A stretch of 64,000 nt of DNA from Candidatus Gastranaerophilales bacterium (GCA_947625495.1 CANQOQ010000011.1:1-64000); one strand, 5' to 3'. Counted from the stretch's first letter, positions 1-9,271 are shown. A program made the numbers and translations. Notes: generated from the letters alone by a model not told the origin.

Positions 1-140
1 CAGGTATTAATAATCAATAAATCGGCTTCTTTTTCATTATCCGTTTCGACATAATCAAAATGCGAAAGAATACCCGCTATTCTTTCACTATCAGATTTAT
101 TCATCTGGCAGCCCATTGTTTCTATATACAATTTCTTCAT
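1..140 (-). CDS. miaB: MiaB-like tRNA methylthiotransferase, N-terminal fragment
   Basis: Only the first 46 codons lie in the window; the gene runs off the left edge. The start is the reverse-strand ATG at 138-140. The translation begins [20 protein letters not shown] and continues to a NTC motif, which matches the N-terminal UPF0004 domain of the MiaB/MtaB family: the Cys of GCQMN and the Cys of NTC are two of the three ligands of the auxiliary 4Fe-4S cluster. The family adds a methylthio group to tRNA A37. The GCQMN form favours MiaB over RimO or MtaB, but the radical SAM and TRAM domains are not visible, so the subfamily is probable rather than proven. Confidence 0.85.
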   Translation of the reverse strand, partial: MKKLYIETMGCQMNKSDSERIAGILSHFDYVETDNEKEADLLIINT

Positions 141-338
141 AAATTAATTATAATTGAAACATTTTATTTATAAAGAATTTGCATTTTTCGGATTATATTT
201 AGATACATCAAATTTTTATCTGAAAATAATATTGTTGAAGATATAGCTTTCAAAAATAGTAAAATTTTTTTGTCTTAAAATTGTTTAATATAAATAAACA
301 TGGTATACTTTGTAAGTCCGATAAAAAAGGGAGAAAAA

Positions 339-623
339 ATGACTACTTATGTAAAAGCAAGCCATATACTTGTAAAAACGGAAGAAGAAGCAACAAAACT
401 GAAAAAAGAGATATCAGAAGGAAAAGATTTTGCCAGTGCTGCAAAAGAAGTATCTCTTTGCCCGTCAGGACAAAACGGCGGTGATTTGGGTTATTTTACA
501 AGAGGGCAAATGGTTAAAGAATTTGAAGATGCAGCTTTCTCTATGAATGTCGGCGATATTTCTAATCCCATAAAAACTCAATTCGGTTATCACTTAATTT
601 ATTTAACAGATAAAAAAGATTAA
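339..623 (+). CDS. ppiC: Single-domain parvulin-type peptidyl-prolyl isomerase (PpiC-like), cytoplasmic
   Basis: A 94-residue protein consisting of one rotamase/parvulin domain and nothing else, the same size as E. coli PpiC. Family motifs are present: ASHILVK near the start, CPSGQNGGDLGYF in the middle and QFGYHLI at the C-terminus. No signal peptide is seen, so a cytoplasmic location is expected. An in-frame ATG lies upstream at 300, but the purine-rich AAGGGAG at about 328-334 sits just before the ATG at 339 and the upstream residues do not match the family, so 339 is chosen. Its TAA overlaps the ATG of the next gene by one base, implying translational coupling to a proline-specific peptidase. 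An exported paralogue lies at 15134. Confidence 0.93.
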   Translation: MTTYVKASHILVKTEEEATKLKKEISEGKDFASAAKEVSLCPSGQNGGDLGYFTRGQMVKEFEDAAFSMNVGDISNPIKTQFGYHLIYLTDKKD

Positions 624-2284
624 TGGATACTAATTTAATTGAATATTTAAAAGAATTTTTGTCAAAAAATGATATTGACGGAATGATAATTAATTCAACA
701 AATGAATTTCTTGTTGAGTATAATATGCTGGAATTAAATTCAAGATATCATCTTACGGAATTTACAGGCTCAACCGGTGATGTTTTATTCACTCCCGATA
801 AAATATACTTGTTTGTTGATACAAGATATCACGAACAAGCAGATAATCAGGTTGACCACGATTATATAGAAGTGGTAAAAATGCCGTTATCTCAATCTTT
901 TTTATCAGCGTTAACCCAGATAATTCCTTCGTATTTTAAACTTGGAATTGTTTCTAAAAAAACTTCCAAAAAGTTTTACGATAACCTTTTGCTGAATTTG
1001 CAGCAAAAGAACTCAACAATAAAATTACTGCATACAGACCCTGTTATTGATTATAAAAAAATTACGATTAAAGAGCCGAAATATAACATATTCAAAGTTA
1101 ATAAAGAGATAACAGGCTTAAGTGCGGATGAAAAATATCTGCAATTGAAAGAATATGCAGGTGAAAAATTTTATATAATTGTGACTTCTCTTGAAGATAT
1201 TGCTTATTTTACAAATCTTCGTTCATACGATTTTGAATATTCTTCAGTATTTCCGGCAAAAGCAATTATAAATGAAAAAGAAGTAAGAATTTATACAAAT
1301 TGTACTCTGCCTGAAATTGGCGAATACTATAAAATATACGATATTTCAGACTTTGATTCGGATTTAATGTCGATAGAAAATTCCGAAGTATTTATAGACG
1401 ATTCTATGCTGTCTATATCTGACTACAGATTACTTGACAAAACAAATATTTTAAAAACAAGTCATATAAAATTATTTAAGACCGTAAAGAACGAAGCGGA
1501 AATTAATCACTTAAAATCTTGTTTTAAGCGTTCGGATGAGGCTTTAAAAGTAATATATGATATGATAAATTCAGAAAAGATATATTCCGAATATGACTAT
1601 TATGAAGCACTTATAAAATCATTAAAAGAAAATGGTGCAATGTCTTTAAGTTTTAAACCGATAGTAGCCGCAGGAACAAACAGTTCAATAATACACTATT
1701 CAATACCGTCAAGGGAGAAAATGGTTCAAAACGGCGATTTTCTGCTTATTGATTACGGCGGATATTATGAAGGCGGATATGCTACAGACACTACCAGAAC
1801 TTTTCTGAAAGGAGAACCATCCCAAGAACAAAAAATAGTATATACAAGTGTTCTAAAAGCATTTCTAAACGCCTATTATAATAAATACAACAAAAAATCG
1901 TCATATTATAATATAGATAAAATTGCAAGAGAAACAATAGAAAAATCAGCACCTGAAGGATACAGTTTTGCACATTCAACAGGACATGGAGTCGGAATTT
2001 CAGTTCATGAAAATCCGCCAAGAGTTTCTTGTAATGACATTTCAAAAACTAAAATTTTAGAAAATACTGTATTTTCAATTGAACCAGGAGTTTATAAAGA
2101 AGGAACAAACGGAGTTCGCCTTGAAAACACAGTCTATGCCTCTATACTTGAAGAAGACAATACTATAGTTATGAATTCGCTCTCTCATTTCCCGTTTGAA
2201 ATTAAAATGGTTGATTTATCAATGCTAAATGATTATGAAAAATATTACTATATGAAGTGGCAGGCTAATGCATGCATTCTATAG
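623..2284 (+). CDS. pepP: Xaa-Pro aminopeptidase, M24 family
   Basis: A 553-residue metallopeptidase that removes an N-terminal residue preceding proline. The C-terminal pita-bread domain has the expected metal ligands: the Asp of LLIDYGG and of YATDTTRTF (about residues 375-392), the His of HSTGHGVG, the Glu of SIEPGVY and the Glu of GVRLENT. The N-terminal part (residues 1-290) looks like the two creatinase-type domains of the long XPNPEP1-like form, longer than the 440-residue E. coli PepP. The start overlaps the stop of the parvulin gene (TAATG) and the 3' end overlaps the following methyltransferase gene by 13 nt, so the three probably form one operon. Both of the first two enzymes act at proline bonds. 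Confidence 0.9.
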   Translation: MDTNLIEYLKEFLSKNDIDGMIINSTNEFLVEYNMLELNSRYHLTEFTGSTGDVLFTPDKIYLFVDTRYHEQADNQVDHDYIEVVKMPLSQSFLSALTQIIPSYFKLGIVSKKTSKKFYDNLLLNLQQKNSTIKLLHTDPVIDYKKITIKEPKYNIFKVNKEITGLSADEKYLQLKEYAGEKFYIIVTSLEDIAYFTNLRSYDFEYSSVFPAKAIINEKEVRIYTNCTLPEIGEYYKIYDISDFDSDLMSIENSEVFIDDSMLSISDYRLLDKTNILKTSHIKLFKTVKNEAEINHLKSCFKRSDEALKVIYDMINSEKIYSEYDYYEALIKSLKENGAMSLSFKPIVAAGTNSSIIHYSIPSREKMVQNGDFLLIDYGGYYEGGYATDTTRTFLKGEPSQEQKIVYTSVLKAFLNAYYNKYNKKSSYYNIDKIARETIEKSAPEGYSFAHSTGHGVGISVHENPPRVSCNDISKTKILENTVFSIEPGVYKEGTNGVRLENTVYASILEEDNTIVMNSLSHFPFEIKMVDLSMLNDYEKYYYMKWQANACIL

Positions 2285-3006
2285 TTAAACTTTCTGCTAA
2301 TAAAATAAAAGAAATTAAAAAACTTCACCAGAAGAAATACAGGGATGAATCCGATTTATTTATTGCTGAAGGTGAAAAGGCGGTTAATGAACTTATTAAA
2401 ACTAAAATTGAAGTTATAGAAATTTATTCAACTGATAGAAACTCCAATTACACAATAATTTCTGAAGATGATATGAAAAAAATTTCAACTACAGCTTCCG
2501 CTTGTACTATTTTAGCAATTGCAAAAAAAAGGAAAATATCCGTTGAGGATATAAAAAACGAGAATAAAATAATATTATTGGATTCTATATCAGATCCCGG
2601 GAATTTAGGTACAATTATAAGAAGCTCTGCTGCATTTAATATTAATGCCATTATACTATATGGCAATTGCACGGAATTATATTCACCTAAAGTTATAAGG
2701 TCTTGCGCCGGTAATTTTTTTAAAACTCCAATTGTGCATATAGCTTCTATATCCGACATTGAAAAGAACTTACCTGACCATATTAAAATATCAACCGCTT
2801 TAGGTAAAAAAAATAATACAGACATTTATAATTATGAAAAGTTTATTATTATGTTTGGCTCGGAAGCGAAAGGATTATCTGAAGAACTTATAAATATCTG
2901 CCAAAAAAATATAAAAATAGATATGTCTAAAAATGTCGAATCTCTTAATGTTGCCGTCTGCTGTTCCATTATTTTATATGAAATTTTTAAATTTAACAGA
3001 ATATAA
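2272..3006 (+). CDS. TrmH/SpoU-family RNA 2'-O-methyltransferase
   Basis: A 244-residue SPOUT methyltransferase. The three SpoU motifs are present: SDPGNLGTIIRSSAAF (motif 1, about residues 107-122), MFGSEAKGLSEEL (motif 2) and ESLNVAVCCSIILYEI (motif 3, forming the trefoil knot that binds S-adenosylmethionine). The first 80 residues, with KEIKKLHQKKYRDESDLFIAEGEKAV, resemble the substrate-binding N-domain of RlmB/MRM3-type rRNA methyltransferases. The exact target nucleotide cannot be told from sequence. The start lies inside the end of the peptidase gene, indicating translational coupling. Confidence 0.9.
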   Translation: MHSIVKLSANKIKEIKKLHQKKYRDESDLFIAEGEKAVNELIKTKIEVIEIYSTDRNSNYTIISEDDMKKISTTASACTILAIAKKRKISVEDIKNENKIILLDSISDPGNLGTIIRSSAAFNINAIILYGNCTELYSPKVIRSCAGNFFKTPIVHIASISDIEKNLPDHIKISTALGKKNNTDIYNYEKFIIMFGSEAKGLSEELINICQKNIKIDMSKNVESLNVAVCCSIILYEIFKFNRI

Positions 3007-3067
3007 GAGTTTATATAATGTCCAACCGTGGTATTAATTATTTAAAAGAAAAAACACAGAGGAAATC

Positions 3068-3220
3068 ATGAAAACCGAAACAACTCTTGAGAATGATACA
3101 TTTGAAAGATTAAGATATTTGCTGAACAATTTTAATTCTCTTGAATGTCAAATTGACATCTATTCTCAATACATAAAAAATACTCTTATGAAAGACAGCG
3201 AAGAAAAAATTAATAAATAA
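3068..3220 (+). CDS. Small hypothetical protein, 50 residues
   Basis: A short gene between rRNA methyltransferase and argS. It starts at an ATG preceded by AGAGGAAATC, a good ribosome binding site, and encodes a 50-residue charged, probably helical peptide rich in Leu, Asn, Glu and Lys (for example FERLRYLLNNF) ending EEKINK. No domain is recognised. It fills most of the gap before argS and ends about 30 bases before the argS -10 box. The RBS and the clean open frame support it, but a protein this short could be a chance frame. Confidence 0.5.
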   Translation: MKTETTLENDTFERLRYLLNNFNSLECQIDIYSQYIKNTLMKDSEEKINK

Positions 3221-3243
3221 ATCATTTTTTTGCTATTATTAAT

Positions 3244-3253
3244 GTTGTATAAC
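3244..3253 (+). promoter_or_regulatory. Extended -10 promoter element for argS
   Basis: TATAAC at 3248-3253 preceded by TG at 3244 and again just before the box (GTTGTATAAC) gives an extended-type -10 element 17 bases before the argS ATG. No convincing -35 at 17 bp spacing is seen. Inferred from sequence only. Confidence 0.45.
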
Positions 3254-3270
3254 ATTATGAGAGCAAAAAT

Positions 3271-5040
3271 ATGTTAAGAGAGTATTTTTTAGAAAAAGTT
3301 ACAAAATCGGTAAATAACTTAATTAAGAATAAAGCTTTAGGTCAGATGAGTGAAAATGATAATTTTTCACTTAATGTAGAAGTGCCAAAAAATACACAAT
3401 TCGGGGACTTCGCAGTTAATGTATCATCTCTTTCAAGATACACAAAACTGCCGCCCGTAAAAACAGCCGAGATTATCGCTCAAAATATAGATAATACTGA
3501 TTTTGACATTAATATAACGGCAGGATTTATTAACTTTAGACTTAAAAATACAGCTTTCAATAAAATTGTTTCAGAAATTCTTGATAAAAAAGAAGAATAC
3601 GGAAGAAATAATAAAGGAGAGAATAAAAAGGTAATTCTTGAATATGTAAGTGCTAATCCGACAGGTCCTTTTCATATAGGACACGGAAGATGGGCTGCAA
3701 TGGGAAGCGCATTGGCTAATGTTATGAAGTACTCGGGCTATGACGTTTATCAGGAATTTTATATTAATGATGCGGGAAGCCAGATTCAAAAGCTAGGCAA
3801 GTCTCTTTACATAAGAATTTTAAAAGAATTAAATTTTAACGTTGATTTTCCCTCCGATGAAGAAGAAGCAAAAAATTATTATACGGGTGAATATCTAATT
3901 CCGATTGCAAAAGATTTTATAAAAGAAGAAAAAGAAAAAACAGAACAAATAAAAAAAGATTATAACGACTCTTTTAACCCTGAACATTTAAAATACATTT
4001 CAAAATATGCACGGTTAAAAATGCTCAATCTTCAAAAAAAATTACTCGAAAACTTCCATACACATTTTGATAATTATTTTTCGGAACTGACTTTACACGA
4101 ATCAGGTAAGGTAGAAGAGTGCATAAAAAAACTTAATGACCTCGGAGTTTTATATGAAAAAGACGGAGCACTTTGGTTTGCCTCATCAAAATACGGGGAT
4201 GATCAGGACAGAGTAATTAAAAAATCAGACGGAGCATATACCTACCTGACAGCAGATATTGCATACCACTTTAATAAACTGCAAAGAGGTTTTGATATTC
4301 TTTTAAATATCTGGGGAGCAGACCACCATGGTTATATACCGAGAATGAAAGCAGCTATTGAAGTTCTGGGATACAATCCCGATTCACTCGAGGTGCTTTT
4401 AGGTCAGCTTGTAAACCTTGTTATGAACGGCGAACAGGTCAGAATGGGCAAACGTACAAAAATGATTACCCTTGATGATTTAATAGAAGATGTAGGCGTT
4501 GATGCTACAAGGTATTGGATGATTATGAGAAGCATTGACACGACATTGGATTTTGATATAGATTTAGCAAAATCAAAAACAGACGAAAACCCCGTTTTCT
4601 ATGTACAATATGCCCATGCAAGAGCCTGCTCGATTTTAAGACATGCTGCAGGTGAAAAGGTTGACGTGGTTGAAGGTCAGCAAATACAATCAAATCTAAA
4701 AGATATAGAACAAAAAATCCAAAACTTAAAGCAGGATGATTTTAATATTCTGTGGGATGTTAAAGACGAAAAAGCGGAAGAAATTACAAAAAAACTTATA
4801 TTAAAACTGGAAGAATATAAACATATAGTTATTACTGCGGCATTAAACAGAACTCCTTATATTATAACCAAATATTTGCAGGAATTATCTCAAACATTCC
4901 ACCAATTTTATACTTTTTCAAAAGTGTTGGTGGATGATGAAAAACTTATGCTCTCAAGACTAGCCATTGTAAAATCGGTTACAATTATATTAAAATCAGC
5001 AATGAATCTTATAGCGGTTACAGCCCCCGAGAGAATGTAG
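3271..5040 (+). CDS. argS: Arginyl-tRNA synthetase
   Basis: A 589-residue class I aminoacyl-tRNA synthetase charging tRNA-Arg. The HIGH motif is seen in SANPTGPFHIGHGRWAAMG (about residues 125-143). The KMSKS loop is replaced by MGKRTKM, a variant common in ArgRS, followed by TLDDLI. The N-terminal Add-1 domain (residues 1-100, with QFGDFAVN) and the C-terminal DALR anticodon-binding domain ending APERM are both complete. Length is normal for bacterial ArgRS. It has its own likely promoter and is followed by a 98-base gap holding the accD promoter. Confidence 0.98.
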   Translation: MLREYFLEKVTKSVNNLIKNKALGQMSENDNFSLNVEVPKNTQFGDFAVNVSSLSRYTKLPPVKTAEIIAQNIDNTDFDINITAGFINFRLKNTAFNKIVSEILDKKEEYGRNNKGENKKVILEYVSANPTGPFHIGHGRWAAMGSALANVMKYSGYDVYQEFYINDAGSQIQKLGKSLYIRILKELNFNVDFPSDEEEAKNYYTGEYLIPIAKDFIKEEKEKTEQIKKDYNDSFNPEHLKYISKYARLKMLNLQKKLLENFHTHFDNYFSELTLHESGKVEECIKKLNDLGVLYEKDGALWFASSKYGDDQDRVIKKSDGAYTYLTADIAYHFNKLQRGFDILLNIWGADHHGYIPRMKAAIEVLGYNPDSLEVLLGQLVNLVMNGEQVRMGKRTKMITLDDLIEDVGVDATRYWMIMRSIDTTLDFDIDLAKSKTDENPVFYVQYAHARACSILRHAAGEKVDVVEGQQIQSNLKDIEQKIQNLKQDDFNILWDVKDEKAEEITKKLILKLEEYKHIVITAALNRTPYIITKYLQELSQTFHQFYTFSKVLVDDEKLMLSRLAIVKSVTIILKSAMNLIAVTAPERM

Positions 5041-5059
5041 AAAAAGGATTGTAAAGGAT

Positions 5060-5087
5060 TTTACTAAGATAATATTTGTTGTATAAT
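5060..5087 (+). promoter_or_regulatory. Probable sigma-70 promoter for accD operon
   Basis: TTTACT at 5060-5065, a 16-base spacer and TATAAT at 5082-5087 with an upstream TG (TTGTATAATG). It lies about 50 bases before the accD ATG, in the gap after argS. The -10 is consensus; the -35 is weaker. Confidence 0.6.
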
Positions 5088-5138
5088 GAATTTATTAAAA
5101 AAGTGCAAAGCACTGTAGATTAGCGGAGGAAGTCTTTT

Positions 5139-6002
5139 ATGACAATAAAGGATTGGTTCGAACAAAGAAAAGAAATGCAAATTGCAAGAAGAGCCAAAGA
5201 AACGCAAATAGATGACAGTATCGGCAAATTATGGGTCAAATGTTATAACTGTAATACACAACTATTAAAAAAAGACGTTGAAGAAAATCTCGAAGTATGT
5301 CCAAAATGTAACTACCATTTTAGAATCAACGCAAGAACAAGAATAAATCAGCTCTTTGATGAAGGAACATTTGAAGAAATGTTCTCTGATATTACAACCG
5401 CAGACCCTTTAAATTTTAAAGATACCGAGCCTTATAAAAAAAGAATAGCTCAGGCAAAAGCAAAAACGAACATGAATGAAGCCGTTATATCGGGCGTAGG
5501 TAAAATTGACGGCAATGAAGTAGCTGCAGCCATTATGGATTTTGAATTTATGGGCGGTTCCATGGGAAGCGTAGTCGGCGAAAAAGTCACTCTTGCAATG
5601 GAAGAAGCACTCAAGAGGAAAATCCCGATGTTAGCTGTAACGGCATCAGGCGGAGCAAGAATGCAGGAAAGTATTTTAAGCCTTATGCAAATGGCAAAAA
5701 CAAGCTGTGCGGTTGCCAAACTAAATGAAGCGGGTCTTTTATATATAACGGTACTGACAGAACCCACATTCGGCGGTGTAACAGCAAGTTTTGCAACATT
5801 AGGCGACATAATTATTGCCGAGCAGGATGCGAGAATAGGTTTTGCAGGCAGAAGAGTCATTGAACAAACCATAAGACAAAGTCTTCCTGCTGATTTCCAA
5901 ACCGCCAATTACTTAATGAAATACGGTCAAATAGATATGATTTCATCAAGAGCGGAATTAAAATCCACTATATCAAAACTTATTAATCTGCACAAAAGGT
6001 AG
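5139..6002 (+). CDS. accD: Acetyl-CoA carboxylase carboxyltransferase subunit beta
   Basis: A 287-residue beta subunit of the heterotetrameric carboxyltransferase that moves the carboxyl group from biotin to acetyl-CoA, the first step of fatty acid synthesis. The N-terminal zinc ribbon is visible as CYNC (near residue 35) and CPKC (near residue 54). The crotonase-like core has the oxyanion-hole glycine stretch TASGGARMQE and the PTFGGVTASFA motif. A strong RBS (GGAGGAAG) precedes the ATG. accA follows after 8 bases, the alpha-beta pairing expected for one complex in one operon. Confidence 0.98.
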   Translation: MTIKDWFEQRKEMQIARRAKETQIDDSIGKLWVKCYNCNTQLLKKDVEENLEVCPKCNYHFRINARTRINQLFDEGTFEEMFSDITTADPLNFKDTEPYKKRIAQAKAKTNMNEAVISGVGKIDGNEVAAAIMDFEFMGGSMGSVVGEKVTLAMEEALKRKIPMLAVTASGGARMQESILSLMQMAKTSCAVAKLNEAGLLYITVLTEPTFGGVTASFATLGDIIIAEQDARIGFAGRRVIEQTIRQSLPADFQTANYLMKYGQIDMISSRAELKSTISKLINLHKR

Positions 6003-6010
6003 GAGATTGT

Positions 6011-6961
6011 ATGGCTATTTTAGATTTTGAAAAACCCTTATATGAAATAGAAGAAAAAATACAAGAATTAAAGGAAATAAGTGAATCGTCAGGTATGGAT
6101 GTAACGGAACAAATAGAAACATTTGAAAAACAGGCAAAAGAATATAAGAAAGAGTTATATGCAAATTTAACTCCGGCTCAAAGACTTCAAATAGCAAGAC
6201 ATCCCGATCGCCCCTCTTTTCTTGATTACGTCAAATTAATTACCACGGATTTTATAGAACTCCACGGAGACAGAGAAGGCACGGATGATAGAGCCATAAT
6301 AGGCGGTATTGCCAAGATTGACGGTCAGAGCGTTGTTATTATAGGTACGCAAAAAGGTAAAACAACTAAAGAAAATCTTGTATATAACTTCGGAATGCCT
6401 CAGCCTCAAGGCTACAGAAAAGCATTAAGGCTTTTTTACCACGCAAATAAATTTAAAATGCCGATTGTAACTTTAATAGATACTCCGGGGGCATACCCCG
6501 GTATGAAAGCCGAAGAAACGGCACAGGGAACTGCAATTGCGGTTAATTTAAGAGAAATGGCAAAAATGGAAGTTCCCATTATAGCAGTTATAACAGGTGA
6601 AGGCTGCTCGGGAGGCGCTTTAGGTTTAGCCGTAGCGGATAAAGTATTTATGCTTGAACACTCATATTATACGGTAATTTCACCGGAAGGCTGTGCTTCC
6701 ATATTGTGGCGTGATGCTTCAAAGGCGGATATTGCAGCTGAAGCTCTCAAAATTACAAGTGAAGACCTCTTAAAACTTGAAATTATAGACGGAATTATAA
6801 AAGAACCTTTAGGAGGAGCCCACTGCGATTATGAAGCAATAGGAAAAGATTTAAAAAATACCGTTATGGAATCCATTAAAGAACTTGAAAAAATTAAACC
6901 CGATAAACTTAAAGAAAACAGATATAATAAATTTAGGAAAATGGGTGTATTTTGTCAGTAA
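6011..6961 (+). CDS. accA: Acetyl-CoA carboxylase carboxyltransferase subunit alpha
   Basis: A 316-residue alpha subunit, normal length. It carries the AccA N-terminal helix region (FEKPLYEIEEKIQELKEI), then HPDRPSFLDYV, the HGDREGTDDRAIIGG stretch, TLIDTPGAYPG and GEGCSGGALG, which form the carboxybiotin-binding side of the active site. RBS GGAG precedes the ATG eight bases after accD. The 3' end overlaps the TTG start of prmA by ten bases. Confidence 0.98.
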   Translation: MAILDFEKPLYEIEEKIQELKEISESSGMDVTEQIETFEKQAKEYKKELYANLTPAQRLQIARHPDRPSFLDYVKLITTDFIELHGDREGTDDRAIIGGIAKIDGQSVVIIGTQKGKTTKENLVYNFGMPQPQGYRKALRLFYHANKFKMPIVTLIDTPGAYPGMKAEETAQGTAIAVNLREMAKMEVPIIAVITGEGCSGGALGLAVADKVFMLEHSYYTVISPEGCASILWRDASKADIAAEALKITSEDLLKLEIIDGIIKEPLGGAHCDYEAIGKDLKNTVMESIKELEKIKPDKLKENRYNKFRKMGVFCQ

Positions 6962-7875
6962 TTGATAAAACATATTGGGAATTATGTATTCAAATAAATC
7001 CGATTTGCTCTGATATCGTTTGTGATATCGTTCAATCGGAGTTTGAATGTGAAGGTATTATTACCGCCGAAGAAAAATATAAGAACCTTGAGCTCATAGA
7101 AACGAGTGAAAACGTAATTAAAGCTTATATTACAGCTGAAAACATTAATTTGGACGAAATAAAAAACTTCTTTAAATTAAAAAGACAAGAACTTATTGAT
7201 AAAGAGATTTTTAAAGAAGATGTAGGTTCATGGGATGTAAGTATAAAAAAAGAAGAAATTGTTGATTGGTCAAAAAAGTGGAAGGAACACTGGAAGCCGT
7301 CTAAGATATCCGATAGAATAGTAATTTGCCCGACATGGGAAAGTTATAAGCCTAAAGATAATGAAATAATCGTATATATAGATCCAGGGAATGCTTTTGG
7401 CACGGGAACACACGCAACAACCCAGCTGTGCGTTAAAGCGGCAGAAAAATATATGGAAATAAATTCAACCGTAGCCGATATCGGGACAGGCTCAGGCATA
7501 CTTTCAATATGCGCTAAAAAACTCGGTGCAAAAAGTGCCGATGCCGTTGATAATGATGAAACAGCGGTTGAAACGGAAAAAATAAACGCTAAAGTTAATA
7601 AAGAAGAAGATATAAACTTTCAAACCGCAATATCTGAATCACTTCCATCCAATCACTATGATTTTGTATTTGCAAATATTCTGCATAATGTATTAGCCCA
7701 AATCATGCCCGACTTAAAAAGAATAATGAAAAAAGGCGCAAAAATTGTTTTAAGCGGTATACTTGAAGGTAAAGAAGAAGTAGTTTTAAAAGCGATTAAA
7801 GAAAATAATTTAATATTAAAAGAAGAGATGAGACAAAAAGAGTGGATAGCTTTTGTTGTTCAAAAGGAGAGTTAA
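6952..7875 (+). CDS. prmA: Ribosomal protein L11 methyltransferase
   Basis: A 307-residue S-adenosylmethionine-dependent protein lysine methyltransferase for L11. The N-terminal substrate-recognition domain (residues 1-100) is followed by the Rossmann core with the signature PGNAFGTGTHATTQLC, the SAM-binding VADIGTGSGILSI, and FANILHNVL. The only start giving the family N-terminus is TTG at 6952, inside the end of accA, so it is translationally coupled. Length is typical. Confidence 0.95.
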   Translation: MSVIDKTYWELCIQINPICSDIVCDIVQSEFECEGIITAEEKYKNLELIETSENVIKAYITAENINLDEIKNFFKLKRQELIDKEIFKEDVGSWDVSIKKEEIVDWSKKWKEHWKPSKISDRIVICPTWESYKPKDNEIIVYIDPGNAFGTGTHATTQLCVKAAEKYMEINSTVADIGTGSGILSICAKKLGAKSADAVDNDETAVETEKINAKVNKEEDINFQTAISESLPSNHYDFVFANILHNVLAQIMPDLKRIMKKGAKIVLSGILEGKEEVVLKAIKENNLILKEEMRQKEWIAFVVQKES

Positions 7876-8607
7876 ATGTCAAAGACAGCAATAATAATAC
7901 CTGCTAGATACAATTCAAAAAGACTTCAAGGTAAGCCCCTTATAAAAGTATGCAATAAACCCATAATTCAATGGGTATGGGAAAGAGCCGTTCAGGTTAA
8001 ATCAGCCGATATGGTAATAATTGCAACGGATAATCAGGAAATTTTTGATACCGCAAAGGCATTTGGGGCAAATGTAGAAATGACATCCGAAAACCATAAA
8101 TGCGGAAGTGACAGAATAGTAGAAGTTGCTAAGAAATACCCTGATATTTCTTATATAATTAACCTTCAGGGTGATGAACCAATGATAAATACGAATTGCG
8201 TAGAAGAAGTTATAAGACTAATTAAAGAGGATGACACGGCTGATATATCAACTCTTTTATCAGAAATTAAAGAAGATGAAGACTTAGAAGACCCCAACAT
8301 GGTTAAATGCGTAGTCGATAAAAACGGATATGCCCTGTATTTTTCACGTTCAAAAATTCCTTACGAAAGAAATTACGGAATAGCAAAATTTTATAAACAT
8401 ATAGGTATTTACGGTTATAAAAGAAAGTCTTTATTCAAAATGACACAGTTTGAGCAGCCCGAAATTGAGAGAGCCGAAAGTTTAGAACAGTTAAGAGCTT
8501 TATATAACGGGATGAAAATTAAAACTTCGGTAGTTGAATATAATTCTATAGGAATAGATACATTAGAAGATTTAAACGCATTTAAAAAATTAGCAGAGAC
8601 AAAATAA
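7876..8607 (+). CDS. kdsB: CMP-3-deoxy-D-manno-octulosonate cytidylyltransferase
   Basis: A 243-residue nucleotidyltransferase that activates Kdo with CTP for lipid A-core synthesis. Motifs include IIPARYNSKRLQGKPL at the N-terminus (CTP-binding loop), VIIATDN, the LQGDEPMI stretch (magnesium-binding Asp) and YFSRSKIPYER. The ATG follows the prmA stop directly, with AAAGGAGAG as RBS. Its presence implies a Kdo-containing LPS and hence an outer membrane. Confidence 0.96.
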   Translation: MSKTAIIIPARYNSKRLQGKPLIKVCNKPIIQWVWERAVQVKSADMVIIATDNQEIFDTAKAFGANVEMTSENHKCGSDRIVEVAKKYPDISYIINLQGDEPMINTNCVEEVIRLIKEDDTADISTLLSEIKEDEDLEDPNMVKCVVDKNGYALYFSRSKIPYERNYGIAKFYKHIGIYGYKRKSLFKMTQFEQPEIERAESLEQLRALYNGMKIKTSVVEYNSIGIDTLEDLNAFKKLAETK

Positions 8608-8608
8608 A

Positions 8609-9271
8609 ATGGAAAACACGGATAAAATATTAACATCTGTTCAAAAAGAAAGAAAAATGCTGCTTGTAATAATATTTACTATTTTTGCAATGGCGGTTGA
8701 AATATTTTTCGGTTATATAACAAAATCTATGTCGCTTTTGGCAGAGGGCGTTCACATGAGCGTTCACGTTTTGACTCTCGGATTAACTTATATAGCTTAT
8801 ATTGCGGCAAGAAAATTAAAGGATTCCCTGCATTTTAAGAAGGGAACAGGTAAAATAGGAGTGCTTGCAGGCTATACAAGTGCCATATTTTTGGCTCTTA
8901 CGGGGCTTGGCATTTTTATTGAATCCGTTAAAAGATTTATTACCCCTGAAGATATTCAATTTAATGAAGCAATATATGTTGCAATATTTGCCCTTGTTAT
9001 CAATTATATTTGTATATCAATAATGGAAGGAAACCTGAAACTCCACAATCACGATAAAAACGATAAAGATTATAACTATAAAGCCGCATATTACCACATA
9101 CTATCAGATTTACTCGTGTCTATATTAACGATATTTGCACTTGTTATCGGTAAATTTACTGGTTTCATCCACTTAGATGCGGTAACGGGAGTTTTCGGAG
9201 CCGTTTTAATATTTGTCTGGTCTGTAAAATTAATAAGAAATACAGTAAAAATTCTAATAGATATGAATTAA
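8609..9271 (+). CDS. Short cation diffusion facilitator (CDF) family transporter
   Basis: A 220-residue integral membrane protein with about six hydrophobic segments and the CDF pattern: LLAEGVHMSVHV in TM2 and AAYYHILSDLL in TM5, holding the membrane metal-binding site. In TM2 the usual HxxxD appears as HxxxH (His of EGVH and of SVH), which could change metal preference. The protein ends right after TM6, so the C-terminal cytoplasmic dimerisation domain of YiiP-type CDFs is absent, as in some short CDFs. A His/Asp-rich stretch (LHNHDKNDKD) lies in the loop before TM5. It probably exports zinc, cobalt or similar; the substrate is not known. Confidence 0.82.
   Translation: MENTDKILTSVQKERKMLLVIIFTIFAMAVEIFFGYITKSMSLLAEGVHMSVHVLTLGLTYIAYIAARKLKDSLHFKKGTGKIGVLAGYTSAIFLALTGLGIFIESVKRFITPEDIQFNEAIYVAIFALVINYICISIMEGNLKLHNHDKNDKDYNYKAAYYHILSDLLVSILTIFALVIGKFTGFIHLDAVTGVFGAVLIFVWSVKLIRNTVKILIDMN

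Noticed and set aside
281-484. 67-residue plus-strand frame over the parvulin gene
   Set aside because: It is a shadow in another frame of a clear parvulin domain, with a Lys/Arg-rich low-complexity translation.
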